DNA of 64,000 nucleotides from Oceanospirillum sp964342385 (GCA_964342385.1 CAYFGP010000011.1:18992-82991); one strand, 5' to 3'; shown: positions 54,542 to 63,940, numbered from the stretch's first letter. Translations and numbers: made by a program. The notes: generated by a model from the letters alone, not told the origin.

Positions 54542-56209
54542 TTAAACGTGACGACGGCTCTGAACCACAACAAAACGGCGGGTTACAAAGGCCGCATCGG
54601 TCAGAGAAGCGTTAGACGCTGGGTTACCACCGGTCGCGTGGAAATCACTGAAGGCTGCGGATTGGTTAACAAACACGCCGCCATCCAGGTTTACAGACAG
54701 GGCAACAGCCGCTTCCATCGCCACTTCTTCAGCCTGCTCCAGTACCGCATCATCTGTGGAGTAGATACCCAGAGTGATCGCACCTTTCTCAGAAATCACT
54801 TCCTGAGCCAGTTGCAGACTGTGTTCAGTACTGTCAGTGGCAATTACGAAGGAGATAGGACCAAAGCGCTCTTCGCTGTACTTGTCTTTCTCAGATGCGT
54901 CCACTTTCAGGATCATTGGCGTGTGGATACGGGCATTCGGGAAGTGAGGGTGCTCACGCTGCTCGCTGGCCAGAACCACTTCACCCAGAGACTCACACTC
55001 TTTGATGCGATCAACGGTTGCGCAAGACTGAACGGCACCCAGTACCATGCAAGCGCGCTCGTTATCACTCAGGAACTTAGAAGTCGCGATAGACAGTGCC
55101 TGCGCCACTTCGTCGAAGCTCATCTCACCATCAGCCGTCTTGATACCATCACGCGGGATGTAGATCGCCTGAGTGGTGGTACACATCTGACCAGAGTACA
55201 GGCTCAGAGTGAAGGCCAGGTTACGAGCCACGGCTTTGATATCTTTAACGCTGTCGATCACAACGGTGTTAACACCAGCTTTCTCGGTGAATACCTGAGC
55301 TTGCTTAGCGTTATCTTCCAGCCAGTTACCGAAGAAGTTAGAACCGGTGAAGTCGATCAGTTTCACATCTTTGTGAGTTGCCAGTTCTTTTGTTACAGGC
55401 GCATCAGCAGTATCCGCAATCATAGATACCAGATGTGGGGCAAAGCCGGCTTCTTTCAGTACTTGCTGAGCGATCTTGATAGAAACCGCCGCAGGCAGTA
55501 CAGAGCCTGGGTGTGGCTTAACGATTACCGGGTTACCAGTGACCAGAGAAGCAAACAGACCTGGGTAGGTGTTCCAGGTTGGGAAGGTAGAACAACCCAC
55601 AACCAGGGCTACACCACGTGGTACGATGTGGAAGTTCTTCTGCATAACCAGAGGATCGTGCTTGCCCTGAGGCTTAGTCCAGGTCGCCGTCTCAGGTACT
55701 TCTTTCATCGCGCGGTAGGCATAAGCTACTGCTTCCAGACCACGGTCCTGAGCGTGAGGACCACCGGCCTGGAACGACATCATAAAGCCCTGACCCGAGG
55801 TGTGCATGACACCGTAAGCGATCTCAAAGCTGTTTTTGTTCAGACGATCCAGAATTTCCATACATACGCCAGCACGTACATCTGGACCTGCGTCACGCCA
55901 AGCCTTCATCGCGGCTTTCATTTCCGGGATTAGCACTTCGTGATCAACCTTAGGGTAACGCACATTCATTTCGATACCGTAAGGAGATTCTTCACCAGCG
56001 ACTTCGCCAACAATGCCTGGCATTTCCAGCTCAAAGTAGCTGTTCAGAGACGCTTTAAACGCCTCTTCGCCTTTCTGGTTAGCATCTTCACCATATGCAC
56101 GTGGGCTTGGGTTTTCTTTAAATGGCGTCCAGTAATCACGGCTTTGAATCGCGTTCAGCGCCTGATCCAGGGTTTCCTTGTGACGCTGGAAAAATTCATT
56201 TTGACTCAT
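54542..56209 (-). CDS. paaN: PaaN, phenylacetate-pathway aldehyde dehydrogenase
   Basis: The 555-aa aldehyde dehydrogenase belongs to the PaaN type: a long N-terminal cap (about 1-140), GCSTFPTWNTYPGLFASLVTG, the NAD-site region LIDFTGSNFFG, catalytic glutamate region FTEKAGVN and nucleophile C343 in YSGQMCTTTQ. It lacks the C-terminal MaoC hydratase domain of E. coli PaaZ, so it can only do the oxidation of the ring-opened semialdehyde. AGGAG lies 11 nt before the ATG. It heads the minus-strand arm. Confidence 0.9.
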   Translation of the reverse strand: MSQNEFFQRHKETLDQALNAIQSRDYWTPFKENPSPRAYGEDANQKGEEAFKASLNSYFELEMPGIVGEVAGEESPYGIEMNVRYPKVDHEVLIPEMKAAMKAWRDAGPDVRAGVCMEILDRLNKNSFEIAYGVMHTSGQGFMMSFQAGGPHAQDRGLEAVAYAYRAMKEVPETATWTKPQGKHDPLVMQKNFHIVPRGVALVVGCSTFPTWNTYPGLFASLVTGNPVIVKPHPGSVLPAAVSIKIAQQVLKEAGFAPHLVSMIADTADAPVTKELATHKDVKLIDFTGSNFFGNWLEDNAKQAQVFTEKAGVNTVVIDSVKDIKAVARNLAFTLSLYSGQMCTTTQAIYIPRDGIKTADGEMSFDEVAQALSIATSKFLSDNERACMVLGAVQSCATVDRIKECESLGEVVLASEQREHPHFPNARIHTPMILKVDASEKDKYSEERFGPISFVIATDSTEHSLQLAQEVISEKGAITLGIYSTDDAVLEQAEEVAMEAAVALSVNLDGGVFVNQSAAFSDFHATGGNPASNASLTDAAFVTRRFVVVQSRRHV

Positions 56210-57208
56210 CTTAAAGATCTCTCCTAAGTTTTCCGTATCATATAATTATTATAAGTGCCGATAATACAGAAAGGTGATGGTTTAACTTCGATTAATAGAT
56301 TAATGGCACCTGCAGACCATTAATTAAATGTAGCTACTTATGGACTAAAACGCTTTTTTGCTTTCAGTCGCTGCTCTGTTCAACAAGCCAAAATGTCACT
56401 GACATTGCGTTTGCGAACAGCAAAACTATCACTCAAATTACTGGCTATTTTTTAGTCAGCTAAGCCACTGTTCTGCTGATATACCCGCACTGTATCGATG
56501 ATTAACGACCAATCGTGCCACTCACTCAGCACTTTAAAGCACCTTAAGCCTTACTAAACCAAAGTCTTAGAAAAAACTTAAACCCTGGCAAAACATAAGC
56601 ATTTGTTGATCTAATCACGCTAACAAGCCGGGAAATAGCCTTGTTTGGACGCTCAAGATACACGATATTTTGCGATACCGAAACCCCGCTTTGAAATTTA
56701 ACTCTTGTATCCCTTTCCATGAATACGGTAGTCTTAACTCAGAAAAGGAGAATATTCCTGCCTACACTTCATTGATCTGTGTGGGTAAAAAGGTCAGTTT
56801 TTCTTTATCCAGCGATTTGAACAAATGTCGCCAGTAGAAAAAACAGGCTCATAAGCAGAGATGCAAAGCAAAAAGATCGGCAGATAAAACCTTATTAAGA
56901 GCCGACAGATGCAACACCATTATTTAACGACTCAATTTTGATCAGTACAGACAGGCTATACATTTAACCTGCCTGTGCTTTTGTGCGTATGGTGGATTAA
57001 CCGCCAGATGAAATCCGTGAGAAATCTAGAGCAGGCCTTATTTTTGAGCAGGTTTTAGCTGTTTAAAAGGTATTAGCCGTTAGACAGGTTTAGCCGTTAA
57101 AAGATGAGCCCCTTCTATATTTCTCACAGAATCTAAGACGGAGCGCTTTGGCGCTGAAAGCAATTTACTGCAATCGGGTACGCTCCCAAAAAGAACGGAT
57201 TAACCCAA
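56210..57208. promoter_or_regulatory. 1-kb divergent control region between paaN and paaF
   Basis: I see no gene in this 999-bp stretch. It must hold both divergent paa promoters. Visible structures are an AT-rich imperfect dyad near 56230-56275 next to the paaN start, an ACAGGC / GCCTGT inverted pair near 56950-56976, three tandem 18-bp repeats (57050-57102) and a GAGCG / CGCTC pair spanning 57141-57185. No regulator gene (paaX or paaR) is in the window. Confidence 0.5.
57050..57102. repeat. Three tandem 18-bp repeats upstream of paaF
   Basis: Three head-to-tail units with consensus AGGTATTAGCCGTTAGAC start at 57050, 57068 and 57086; the last is 17 bp. They differ at a few positions each. 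The array ends 106 bp before the paaF ATG and could be a binding-site array for the paa regulator. Confidence 0.6.
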
Positions 57209-57988
57209 ATGACATATCAAACCATTACCACAAGCACTGACACTGCTGCGAAGGTGCTGACCATAACGCTGAACCGTCCGGAAGCGTTCAACGCCCTGAA
57301 CACTCAACTGCTGAGTGAAGTAGCCGACGTGCTGGAACAGGCGGATCAGGACCAGGGCATTGGTGCCGTAGTGATCACAGGCGGCTCAAAAGTGTTTGCC
57401 GCTGGTGCTGATATTAAAGAGATGGCTTCACTGGATGCGGTCGGCGTAATGAACGATGCACGCCCGAAACACTGGCGTCGTATCTATCAGTTCTCTAAAC
57501 CTATGATTGCCGCTGTAAACGGCTACGCCCTGGGCGGTGGCTGTGAGCTGGTGATGCACTGTGACATCGTGATTGCCGGTGAAAGCGCCCTGTTTGGCCA
57601 ACCGGAGATCAACCTGGGCATTATCCCTGGTGCAGGTGGTACTCAGCGCCTGATTCGTACCGTTGGCAAGCCACTGGCAACCAAGATGGTACTGAGCGGT
57701 GAAATGATCGACGCCAATACCGCACTGCAAGCCAATCTGGTTGCTGAAGTGGTAATCCCTGAGCGCACCATTGAACGCGCTCATCAGCTGGCGACGACGA
57801 TTGCCAGCAAACCCCCCATTGCCGTACGCCTGGCAAAAGAAGCTCTGCTGAAATCTTTTGAGACCGATCTTGAGTCCGGTCTGAATCTAGAACGTAAAGC
57901 CTTTACCCTGCTGGCTGCGACAGAAGATCGCAAAGAGGGTATCGCTGCCTTTATGGAAAAACGTAAACCTGAATTTAAAGGATGCTAA
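57209..57988 (+). CDS. paaF: 2,3-dehydroadipyl-CoA hydratase PaaF
   Basis: The 259-aa crotonase has FAAGADIKEM and GYALGGGCELVMHCD with both catalytic glutamates (one in CEL, one in FGQPEINLGIIPGAGG). It hydrates 2,3-dehydroadipyl-CoA in the lower phenylacetate pathway. It is the first gene of the plus-strand arm and paaG starts 3 nt after its stop, an AAAGGA inside paaF serving as the paaG ribosome-binding site. Confidence 0.9.
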   Translation: MTYQTITTSTDTAAKVLTITLNRPEAFNALNTQLLSEVADVLEQADQDQGIGAVVITGGSKVFAAGADIKEMASLDAVGVMNDARPKHWRRIYQFSKPMIAAVNGYALGGGCELVMHCDIVIAGESALFGQPEINLGIIPGAGGTQRLIRTVGKPLATKMVLSGEMIDANTALQANLVAEVVIPERTIERAHQLATTIASKPPIAVRLAKEALLKSFETDLESGLNLERKAFTLLAATEDRKEGIAAFMEKRKPEFKGC

Positions 57989-57991
57989 GCC

Positions 57992-58783
57992 ATGTCTTTC
58001 AACAATATTGAGTTTGTGATTGAGGATGGAGTGGCCATCCTGACGTTTAACCGTCCAGATAGCCTGAACAGCTTTAACGCTGAAATGCACTCTGAAGTGC
58101 GCGCTGCACTGAAAGAAACCAAGAAAAACCCAGAAGTACGTGCACTGGTAATTACCGGTAATGGCCGTGGTTTCTGTGCCGGTCAGGATCTGAGTGACCG
58201 TAACGTAGCACCAGGTGCTGAAGCACCGAATCTGGGTGAGTCGATCGAGAAAAACTACAACCCTATGATCCGCAGCATCCGTGCATTGGAAATGCCTGTG
58301 ATCTGTGCGGTTAACGGTGTTGCGGCGGGTGCCGGTGCCAATATCGCGCTGGCGTGTGACATTGTATTTGCCGCTCGCTCAGCTAAGTTTATCCAGGCGT
58401 TCTGCAAAATCGGCCTGATCCCTGATTCCGGCGGCACCTGGACCCTGCCAAACACCGTAGGCCAGGCTCGTGCTATGGCGCTGTCTATGCTGGGTGACCG
58501 CCTGACTGCTGAACAAGCAGAACAGTGGGGCATGATCTGGAAAGCGGTTGACGATGAAGAAGTTAAAGCGACTGCGATTGAAACCGCCAAGCAGCTGGCC
58601 ACTCAGCCAACTAAGGGTCTGGCACTGATCAAACGTGCAATCCACGCTTCTGCTACCAATACGCTGGATGAGCAGCTGGATCTGGAACGCGATCTGCAAA
58701 CCATCGCCGGTCGCACCGAAGATTACCGTGAGGGCGTTGCTGCCTTTATGGAAAAACGTCAGCCAACCTTTAAAGGCCAGTAA
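57992..58783 (+). CDS. paaG: 1,2-epoxyphenylacetyl-CoA isomerase PaaG
   Basis: The 263-aa crotonase has FCAGQDLSDRN and GVAAGAGANIALACD with the PaaG-type KIGLIPDSGGTWTLP. The first hydratase glutamate is replaced by alanine/asparagine (GAGANIAL), which fits an isomerase rather than a hydratase. It converts ring-1,2-epoxyphenylacetyl-CoA to oxepin-CoA. It is translated right after paaF and is followed by paaH after 12 nt. Confidence 0.92.
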   Translation: MSFNNIEFVIEDGVAILTFNRPDSLNSFNAEMHSEVRAALKETKKNPEVRALVITGNGRGFCAGQDLSDRNVAPGAEAPNLGESIEKNYNPMIRSIRALEMPVICAVNGVAAGAGANIALACDIVFAARSAKFIQAFCKIGLIPDSGGTWTLPNTVGQARAMALSMLGDRLTAEQAEQWGMIWKAVDDEEVKATAIETAKQLATQPTKGLALIKRAIHASATNTLDEQLDLERDLQTIAGRTEDYREGVAAFMEKRQPTFKGQ

Positions 58784-58795
58784 CAGGAGCTTGTT

Positions 58796-60337
58796 ATGAC
58801 ACTGACGGTAAATGACACCGTTGCGGTAATCGGTGCAGGCACCATGGGTGCGGGCATCGCTCAGGTTGCAGCCAAGTTTGGTCACAGCGTACTGCTGTAC
58901 GACAAGATGGAAGGCGCTGCGCAAGCGGGCCTGGATCGCACTGCCAAAGGCCTGGAGAAACTGGTTGCCCGCGGCAAGATGAGCGAAGACGACAAAAACG
59001 CTCTGGTGGGCCGTATTCAAGCCACTGAGAATCTGGCTGATCTGGCCCCGGCAGGTCTGGTCGTTGAAGCCATTGTTGAAAATCTGGCCATTAAACAGTC
59101 TGTATTCTCTGAGCTGGAAGAGCTGTGTGGCGACGATACCATCCTGGCGACTAACACCTCTTCGATCTCTGTCACCTCTATTGGTGCAGCACTGAAACGC
59201 CCGGAAAATCTGGTCGGTATGCACTTCTTTAACCCAGCACCCATTATGAAGCTGGTTGAAGTGATCAAGGGTCTGGCAACATCTGAAGCAGTAGCGCAAC
59301 AGGTTTACGATCTGTCTACCGCTTGGGGCAAACACGCTGTGATGGCCAAATCGACGCCTGGCTTTATCGTGAACCGTGTGGCCCGTCCTTTCTATGCGGA
59401 AGGCCTGCGTGTTCTGGAAGAAGGTGGTGCCGATGAAGCAACTATCGATGCCATTGCCCGTGAATCCGGTCAATTCCGCATGGGTCCATTTGAACTGATG
59501 GATCTGATCGGCCACGACGTGAACTACTCGGTAACCGCTTCCGTTTTTGACGCCTACTACGGCGACCAACGCTTCCTACCGTCTCTGATCCAGAAAGATC
59601 TGGTTGAAGCGGGTTTCCACGGTCGTAAAACCGGTCGTGGTTTCTACGACTACAGCGAAGGAGCTGAAAAAGCTCAGCCTAATACTCTGGCCAAACAGGA
59701 TGCTCCAAGCGCCATTACTGTAGAAGGTAATCTGGGTGTCGCAGAAGCTCTGGTAGCTCGCATTGAAGCAGCCGGTATCTCTGTTACCCGTCAGCAAACG
59801 GATCCTGATGAAACCGGTCGTATCTGTATTGGTGATCTGGTATTGGCTCTGTCTGATGGCCGTATGGCGACCGAACGCGCTGCCGAAGAACAGCGCAGCG
59901 AACTGGTGCTGTTTGATCTAGCACTGGACTATGCCACGGCAGGTCGTATCGCTCTGGTTAAAGCGGATCAGGCCAGCGAAGCCAGCCTGAATCAAGCGGC
60001 AGGCCTGTTCCAGGCGCTGGATATTCAGGTCTCTGTCATTGATGACGTACCGGGTATGGTGCTGATGCGTACCGTTGCCATGCTGGCAAACGAAGGCGCA
60101 GATGCGGTTAACCAACAGGTGTGTGACGTGGCTGCCGTTGATGTGGCGATGCAAAGCGGTGTGAACTATCCAAAAGGCCCTATGGCCTGGGCGGATCAGG
60201 TGGGTCTGAGCCATGTACATACCGTACTAACCAATCTGGTTGCCAGCTACGGTGAAGATCGCTACCGCCCTTCCCCACTGCTGCGTCGTAAAGTATTTGC
60301 GCAGGGGTCTTTCCATGGTGGTGCATCCCATGGCTGA
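58796..60337 (+). CDS. paaH: 3-hydroxyadipyl-CoA dehydrogenase PaaH
   Basis: The 513-aa protein starts with a Rossmann NAD-binding motif AVIGAGTMGAGIAQ (about 10-23) and has two 3-hydroxyacyl-CoA dehydrogenase C-terminal domains (FIVNRVARPF near 190 and GMVLMRTVAMLANEG near 420). This tandem form is usual for PaaH. It oxidises 3-hydroxyadipyl-CoA to 3-oxoadipyl-CoA. AGGAG precedes the ATG. The end overlaps the paaI start by 8 nt. Confidence 0.93.
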   Translation: MTLTVNDTVAVIGAGTMGAGIAQVAAKFGHSVLLYDKMEGAAQAGLDRTAKGLEKLVARGKMSEDDKNALVGRIQATENLADLAPAGLVVEAIVENLAIKQSVFSELEELCGDDTILATNTSSISVTSIGAALKRPENLVGMHFFNPAPIMKLVEVIKGLATSEAVAQQVYDLSTAWGKHAVMAKSTPGFIVNRVARPFYAEGLRVLEEGGADEATIDAIARESGQFRMGPFELMDLIGHDVNYSVTASVFDAYYGDQRFLPSLIQKDLVEAGFHGRKTGRGFYDYSEGAEKAQPNTLAKQDAPSAITVEGNLGVAEALVARIEAAGISVTRQQTDPDETGRICIGDLVLALSDGRMATERAAEEQRSELVLFDLALDYATAGRIALVKADQASEASLNQAAGLFQALDIQVSVIDDVPGMVLMRTVAMLANEGADAVNQQVCDVAAVDVAMQSGVNYPKGPMAWADQVGLSHVHTVLTNLVASYGEDRYRPSPLLRRKVFAQGSFHGGASHG

Positions 60338-60794
60338 TACCAACAAGCTTAAGCCAAGTGAAATGAGCCCGGAAGTACTGGCCCGTGCTTGTGCGGAAGC
60401 TATGTACGCCCGCGATCATGCCGCCTTGATGCTGGAGATGAAGATCGAAGATGTTCAACCTGGCTATTCCAAGCTGAGCATGAAGGTGCGTCAGGATATG
60501 TGCAACGGCCATGGCATCTGTCACGGCGGCATGATCTTCAGCCTGGCGGATACCGCTTTTGCTTACGCCTGCAACAGCTACAACCAAGTGACTGTGGCCG
60601 GTGGCTGTAATATTGAATATATCGCTCCAGGCCATCTGGCTGACACCCTGTACGCGGAGGCTAAAGAGGTCACTGTGCAGGGCCGTAATGGTATCTACGA
60701 TATCACCATCAGCAATCAGGATGGCAAAGCCATCGCTTTTTTCCGTGGTAAATCTCGCCAGATTAAAGGCGAAGTAATTCCATCTGAGGATTAA
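60330..60794 (+). CDS. paaI: Hydroxyphenylacetyl-CoA thioesterase PaaI
   Basis: The 154-aa hot-dog thioesterase has the PaaI signature NGHGICHGGMIFSLADTAFAYACN with its catalytic aspartate, and ends FFRGKSRQIKG as in E. coli PaaI. It hydrolyses dead-end ring-hydroxylated CoA esters and salvages CoA. The start at 60330 overlaps paaH by 8 nt. An in-frame ATG at 60315 with AGGGG 7 nt upstream would add five residues and is a real alternative. Confidence 0.9.
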   Translation: MADTNKLKPSEMSPEVLARACAEAMYARDHAALMLEMKIEDVQPGYSKLSMKVRQDMCNGHGICHGGMIFSLADTAFAYACNSYNQVTVAGGCNIEYIAPGHLADTLYAEAKEVTVQGRNGIYDITISNQDGKAIAFFRGKSRQIKGEVIPSED

Positions 60795-60798
60795 TAAC

Positions 60799-62007
60799 AT
60801 GACTGACGCTTATATCTGCGACGCAATTCGTACTCCTTTTGGCCGCTACGGCGGTGGCCTGTCTTCTGTGCGCGCCGACGATCTGGGTGCTCTGCCTATT
60901 AAAGCGCTGATGGAACGTAATCCTCAGGTTGATTGGGATTCTGTAGATGATGTGATCTACGGTAATGCCAACCAGGCTGGTGAAGACAACCGTAACGTAG
61001 CACGTATGTCCTCGCTGCTGGCTGGTCTGCCAACGGCTGTTCCTGGCTCTACCATCAACCGTCTGTGTGGCTCTGGTATGGACGCCATCGGTATGGCGGC
61101 TCGTGCGATCAAGTCCGGTGAAACCGACTTGATGATCGCGGGTGGTTGCGAGTCCATGTCCCGTGCACCTTTTGTGATGGGTAAAGCGGAAAGCGCGTTC
61201 AGCCGTAATCCAAACGGTCTGTACGACACCACCATCGGCTGGCGCTTTATCAACAAGAAGATGGAAGCAGAATTCGGTGTGGACTCCATGCCGGAAACCG
61301 CTGAGAACGTAGCAGAAGATTTTAATATCTCCCGTGAAGATCAGGATCTGTTTGCTTTCCGTAGTCAGCAGAAAACTGCTGCAGCGATGGAAGCAGGCCT
61401 GCTTAAAGAAGAGATCTGCCCTGTCACCATCCCTCAACGCAAAGGTGATGACATCATCGTTGATACCGATGAGCACCCACGTGCCTCTACCACGCTGGAA
61501 GGCTTGGCTAAGCTGAAGACACCATTCCGAGCCGGTGGTTCTGTGACTGCGGGTAACGCTTCCGGCGTAAACGATGGTGCTTGTGCCCTGCTGATCGCTT
61601 CTAAAGAAGCTGCTGAAAAAAATGGTCTGACGCCTAAAGCCCGTATCGTGGCAATGGCGACTGCCGGTCTTGAGCCACGCATTATGGGCTTTGGTCCTGC
61701 ACCAGCGTCTAAAAAAGTGCTGGAAAAAGCCGGTCTGACGCTGGATCAGATGGATGTGATCGAACTGAACGAAGCCTTTGCTTCTCAGGGCCTGGCGGTA
61801 ATGCGTGATCTGGGTCTGCCAGATGATGCCGCACACGTTAACCCGAATGGCGGCGCTATCTCTCTGGGTCACCCTCTGGGTGCTTCCGGTGCTCGCCTGG
61901 TGACCACTGCGATGTATCAGCTACATAGAACAGGCGGTCGTTACGCGCTGTGCACTATGTGTATTGGCGTAGGTCAGGGTATCGCCCTGATTATTGAGCG
62001 AGTATAA
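60799..62007 (+). CDS. paaJ: 3-oxoadipyl-CoA/3-oxo-5,6-dehydrosuberyl-CoA thiolase PaaJ
   Basis: The 402-aa thiolase has nucleophile C90 in NRLCGSGMDAIG, the GHPLGASGAR histidine and the second cysteine in CTMCIGVGQG. Its N-terminus (YICDAIRTPFGRYGG) and length match beta-ketoadipyl-CoA thiolases. In the paa pathway it releases acetyl-CoA twice and leaves succinyl-CoA. GAGGA lies 8 nt before the ATG and 4 nt separate it from paaI. Confidence 0.93.
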   Translation: MTDAYICDAIRTPFGRYGGGLSSVRADDLGALPIKALMERNPQVDWDSVDDVIYGNANQAGEDNRNVARMSSLLAGLPTAVPGSTINRLCGSGMDAIGMAARAIKSGETDLMIAGGCESMSRAPFVMGKAESAFSRNPNGLYDTTIGWRFINKKMEAEFGVDSMPETAENVAEDFNISREDQDLFAFRSQQKTAAAMEAGLLKEEICPVTIPQRKGDDIIVDTDEHPRASTTLEGLAKLKTPFRAGGSVTAGNASGVNDGACALLIASKEAAEKNGLTPKARIVAMATAGLEPRIMGFGPAPASKKVLEKAGLTLDQMDVIELNEAFASQGLAVMRDLGLPDDAAHVNPNGGAISLGHPLGASGARLVTTAMYQLHRTGGRYALCTMCIGVGQGIALIIERV

Positions 62008-62035
62008 ATCGCCCAGGATTGAGCAAGTATTAAAG

Positions 62036-62060
62036 CTGGGAAGGCCCTAGCCCTTCCCAG
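62036..62060 (+). terminator. Hairpin between paaJ and paaK
   Basis: A 9-bp stem (CTGGGAAGG and its inverse) with a 7-nt loop lies 28 nt after the paaJ stop, without a T-run. A second 9-bp inverted pair (TGAGCAACT 62061-62069 with 62092-62100) follows at once. They may lower paaK expression or stabilise the upstream mRNA. Confidence 0.45.
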
Positions 62061-62188
62061 TGAGCAACTCTCCGTCACATAAGACGTCTAAAGTTGCTCA
62101 AAACAGCCATGCTCCAAAGAAGAAAGATTAAACGTCCGTAGAGACGTGTTCTGACAATACAATAAAAGAGTAAAAACAGGACAAGATT

Positions 62189-63487
62189 ATGATGAATATG
62201 AAAGTGGATCCAAACGCACTTGACCCTATTGAAACGGCTAGTATTGATGAGATCCGTGCACTGCAGTTGAGCCGCATGAAGTTCAGCCTGAAACACGCTT
62301 ATAACAACGTTGCCGCTTACCGTAAACTGTGTGACGAAAAAGGTGTTCACCCTTCAGACCTGAAAACTCTGGATGATCTGAAGCTGTTCCCATTTACGAC
62401 CAAACAGTATCTGCGTGACGCTTACCCGTTTGACTCTTTTGCAGTACCTATGAGCGAAGTAGTGCGTATCCACGCTTCTTCCGGTACTACGGGTCAACCA
62501 ACGGTTGTGGGTTACACTCAGCACGATATTAATGTCTGGGCCGACGTAGTGGCTCGCTCTATCCGTGCAGCGGGTGGTCGTAGCACCGATAAGGTTCACG
62601 TCTCTTACGGTTACGGCCTGTTTACCGGTGGTATGGGTGCACACTATGGTGCCGAGCGCCTGGGTTGTGCGGTAATCCCTATGTCCGGTGGTCAGACTGA
62701 GAAACAAGTTCAGCTGATGCGCGATTTTGATCCGGACATCATCATGGTAACGCCGTCTTACATGCTGAACCTGATGGATGAGATGGAGCGTCAGGGTCTG
62801 GACCCGAAAGAGATGGCGCTGCGTATCGGTATCTTTGGCGCTGAGCCATGGACTGCTGAGATGCGTAAAAACATCGAAGGTCGTCTGGGCATCGATGCTG
62901 TAGATATCTACGGTCTGTCTGAAGTGATGGGTCCTGGTGTGGCTCAGGAATGTGCAGAAACCAAAGATGGCCCAACCATCTGGGAAGATCACTTCTACCC
63001 TGAAATTATCGATCCAAACACAGGTGAAGTACTGCCTGACGGTGAATACGGTGAGCTGGTATTTACCTCGCTGACCAAAGAAGCACTGCCGGTGATTCGT
63101 TACCGTACCCGTGACCTGACTCGCCTGCTACCAGGTACTGCACGTCCTATGCGTCGTATCGATAAGATCACGGGTCGTTCCGATGACATGTTGATCATCC
63201 GTGGTGTAAACGTATTCCCAACGCAGATCGAAGAGCAGATTCTGAAGATCCCTGCGCTGGCACCTCACTACGAAATCATCGTAACTAAAGACGGCAACAT
63301 GGATAACGTACTGGTGAAGGTTGAGATGACACCGGATGCACAAGATGTTGATCCAGGCCCTGTAGTAAAAGAGCTGCAACACCATATTAAGTCTGTTGTA
63401 GGTATCAGCACTCGAATTGATGTTGTATCTGTGGGTGGCTTAGCTCGCTCTGAAGGTAAAGCGAAACGCGTATCTGATCTGCGCTAA
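62189..63487 (+). CDS. paaK: Phenylacetate-CoA ligase PaaK
   Basis: The 432-aa ANL enzyme activates phenylacetate to phenylacetyl-CoA, the entry step of the pathway. The phosphate loop reads HASSGTTGQPTVVGYT, followed by YGYGLFTGGMGAHYGAE and YGLSEVMGPGVAQEC. The C-terminal hinge TGRSDDMLIIRGVNVFPTQIE is that of PaaK. Length is standard. AGGA lies before the ATG, which is followed by a second in-frame ATG. It is the last gene of the arm and is closed by a strong terminator. Confidence 0.95.
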   Translation: MMNMKVDPNALDPIETASIDEIRALQLSRMKFSLKHAYNNVAAYRKLCDEKGVHPSDLKTLDDLKLFPFTTKQYLRDAYPFDSFAVPMSEVVRIHASSGTTGQPTVVGYTQHDINVWADVVARSIRAAGGRSTDKVHVSYGYGLFTGGMGAHYGAERLGCAVIPMSGGQTEKQVQLMRDFDPDIIMVTPSYMLNLMDEMERQGLDPKEMALRIGIFGAEPWTAEMRKNIEGRLGIDAVDIYGLSEVMGPGVAQECAETKDGPTIWEDHFYPEIIDPNTGEVLPDGEYGELVFTSLTKEALPVIRYRTRDLTRLLPGTARPMRRIDKITGRSDDMLIIRGVNVFPTQIEEQILKIPALAPHYEIIVTKDGNMDNVLVKVEMTPDAQDVDPGPVVKELQHHIKSVVGISTRIDVVSVGGLARSEGKAKRVSDLR

Positions 63488-63552
63488 AAGAACCTAGCTC
63501 TCGACTTGATTCCATTTCAGTAAATGGAATCCGGCAGTTCTTACTTTCCCCT

Positions 63553-63578
63553 AAAACCGGCTTCGGCCGGTTTTTTTT
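63553..63578 (+). terminator. Intrinsic terminator of the paaFGHIJK operon
   Basis: A 9-bp stem (AAAACCGGC / GCCGGTTTT) with a TTCG loop is followed by a run of T. It lies 65 nt after paaK. A further 10-bp hairpin (GATTCCATTT and its inverse) lies between. Confidence 0.92.
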
Positions 63579-63695
63579 GTGACTGAATTCTTCCTTTTAA
63601 CGAAACGTTACTGATTAATGAGCTAAATTTCCTTAAGCTACAAATAAATCAGCCGTTAACCTAATAGCATATATGCAATAAATAGGAGATTCACA

Positions 63696-63893
63696 ATGGA
63701 TGTCTCAAGCAGCAATGCAGCAAGCAGCGCAGCTCGCCAAGATCCTTTATTAGGTGTACAGATTAAGCTATTCAAGTCCGCACAGGACAATGCCCAGAGC
63801 ACAATGGAAGCTTTATTGGGCTCTATCAATACTGTACAGCCTGCTCAATCTGTTGAACCGCATCTGGGTAATAAGATTGACACCCGAGCCTAA
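63696..63893 (+). CDS. Small YjfB-like putative motility protein, 65 aa
   Basis: The 65-aa protein starts MDVSSSNAASSAARQ and continues with an amphipathic helix ending MEALLGSINTV, the layout of the YjfB family of small proteins found near flagellar genes. AGGAG stands 7 nt before the ATG and a strong terminator follows, so it is a real one-gene transcription unit. The function is not known; no flagellar gene is in the window. Confidence 0.7.
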   Translation: MDVSSSNAASSAARQDPLLGVQIKLFKSAQDNAQSTMEALLGSINTVQPAQSVEPHLGNKIDTRA

Positions 63894-63914
63894 TGTCAGG
63901 ATCGATATGCAGAT

Positions 63915-63940
63915 AAAAAAGGGGCGTAGGCCCCTTTTTT
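63915..63940 (+). terminator. Intrinsic terminator of the YjfB-like gene
   Basis: An 11-bp stem (AAAAAAGGGGC / GCCCCTTTTTT) with a GTAG loop lies 21 nt after the stop. It is A-rich on one side and T-rich on the other, so it can act in both directions. Confidence 0.92.

Noticed and set aside
54548..55933. About 460-codon open frame on the plus strand opposite paaN
   Set aside because: Same cause as the frame opposite liuB: it mirrors the codon bias of paaN and has no recognisable family or start signal.
58379..59569. About 395-codon open frame on the minus strand opposite paaG and paaH
   Set aside because: Antisense shadow of two highly biased genes; it crosses a gene junction and lacks a ribosome-binding site.
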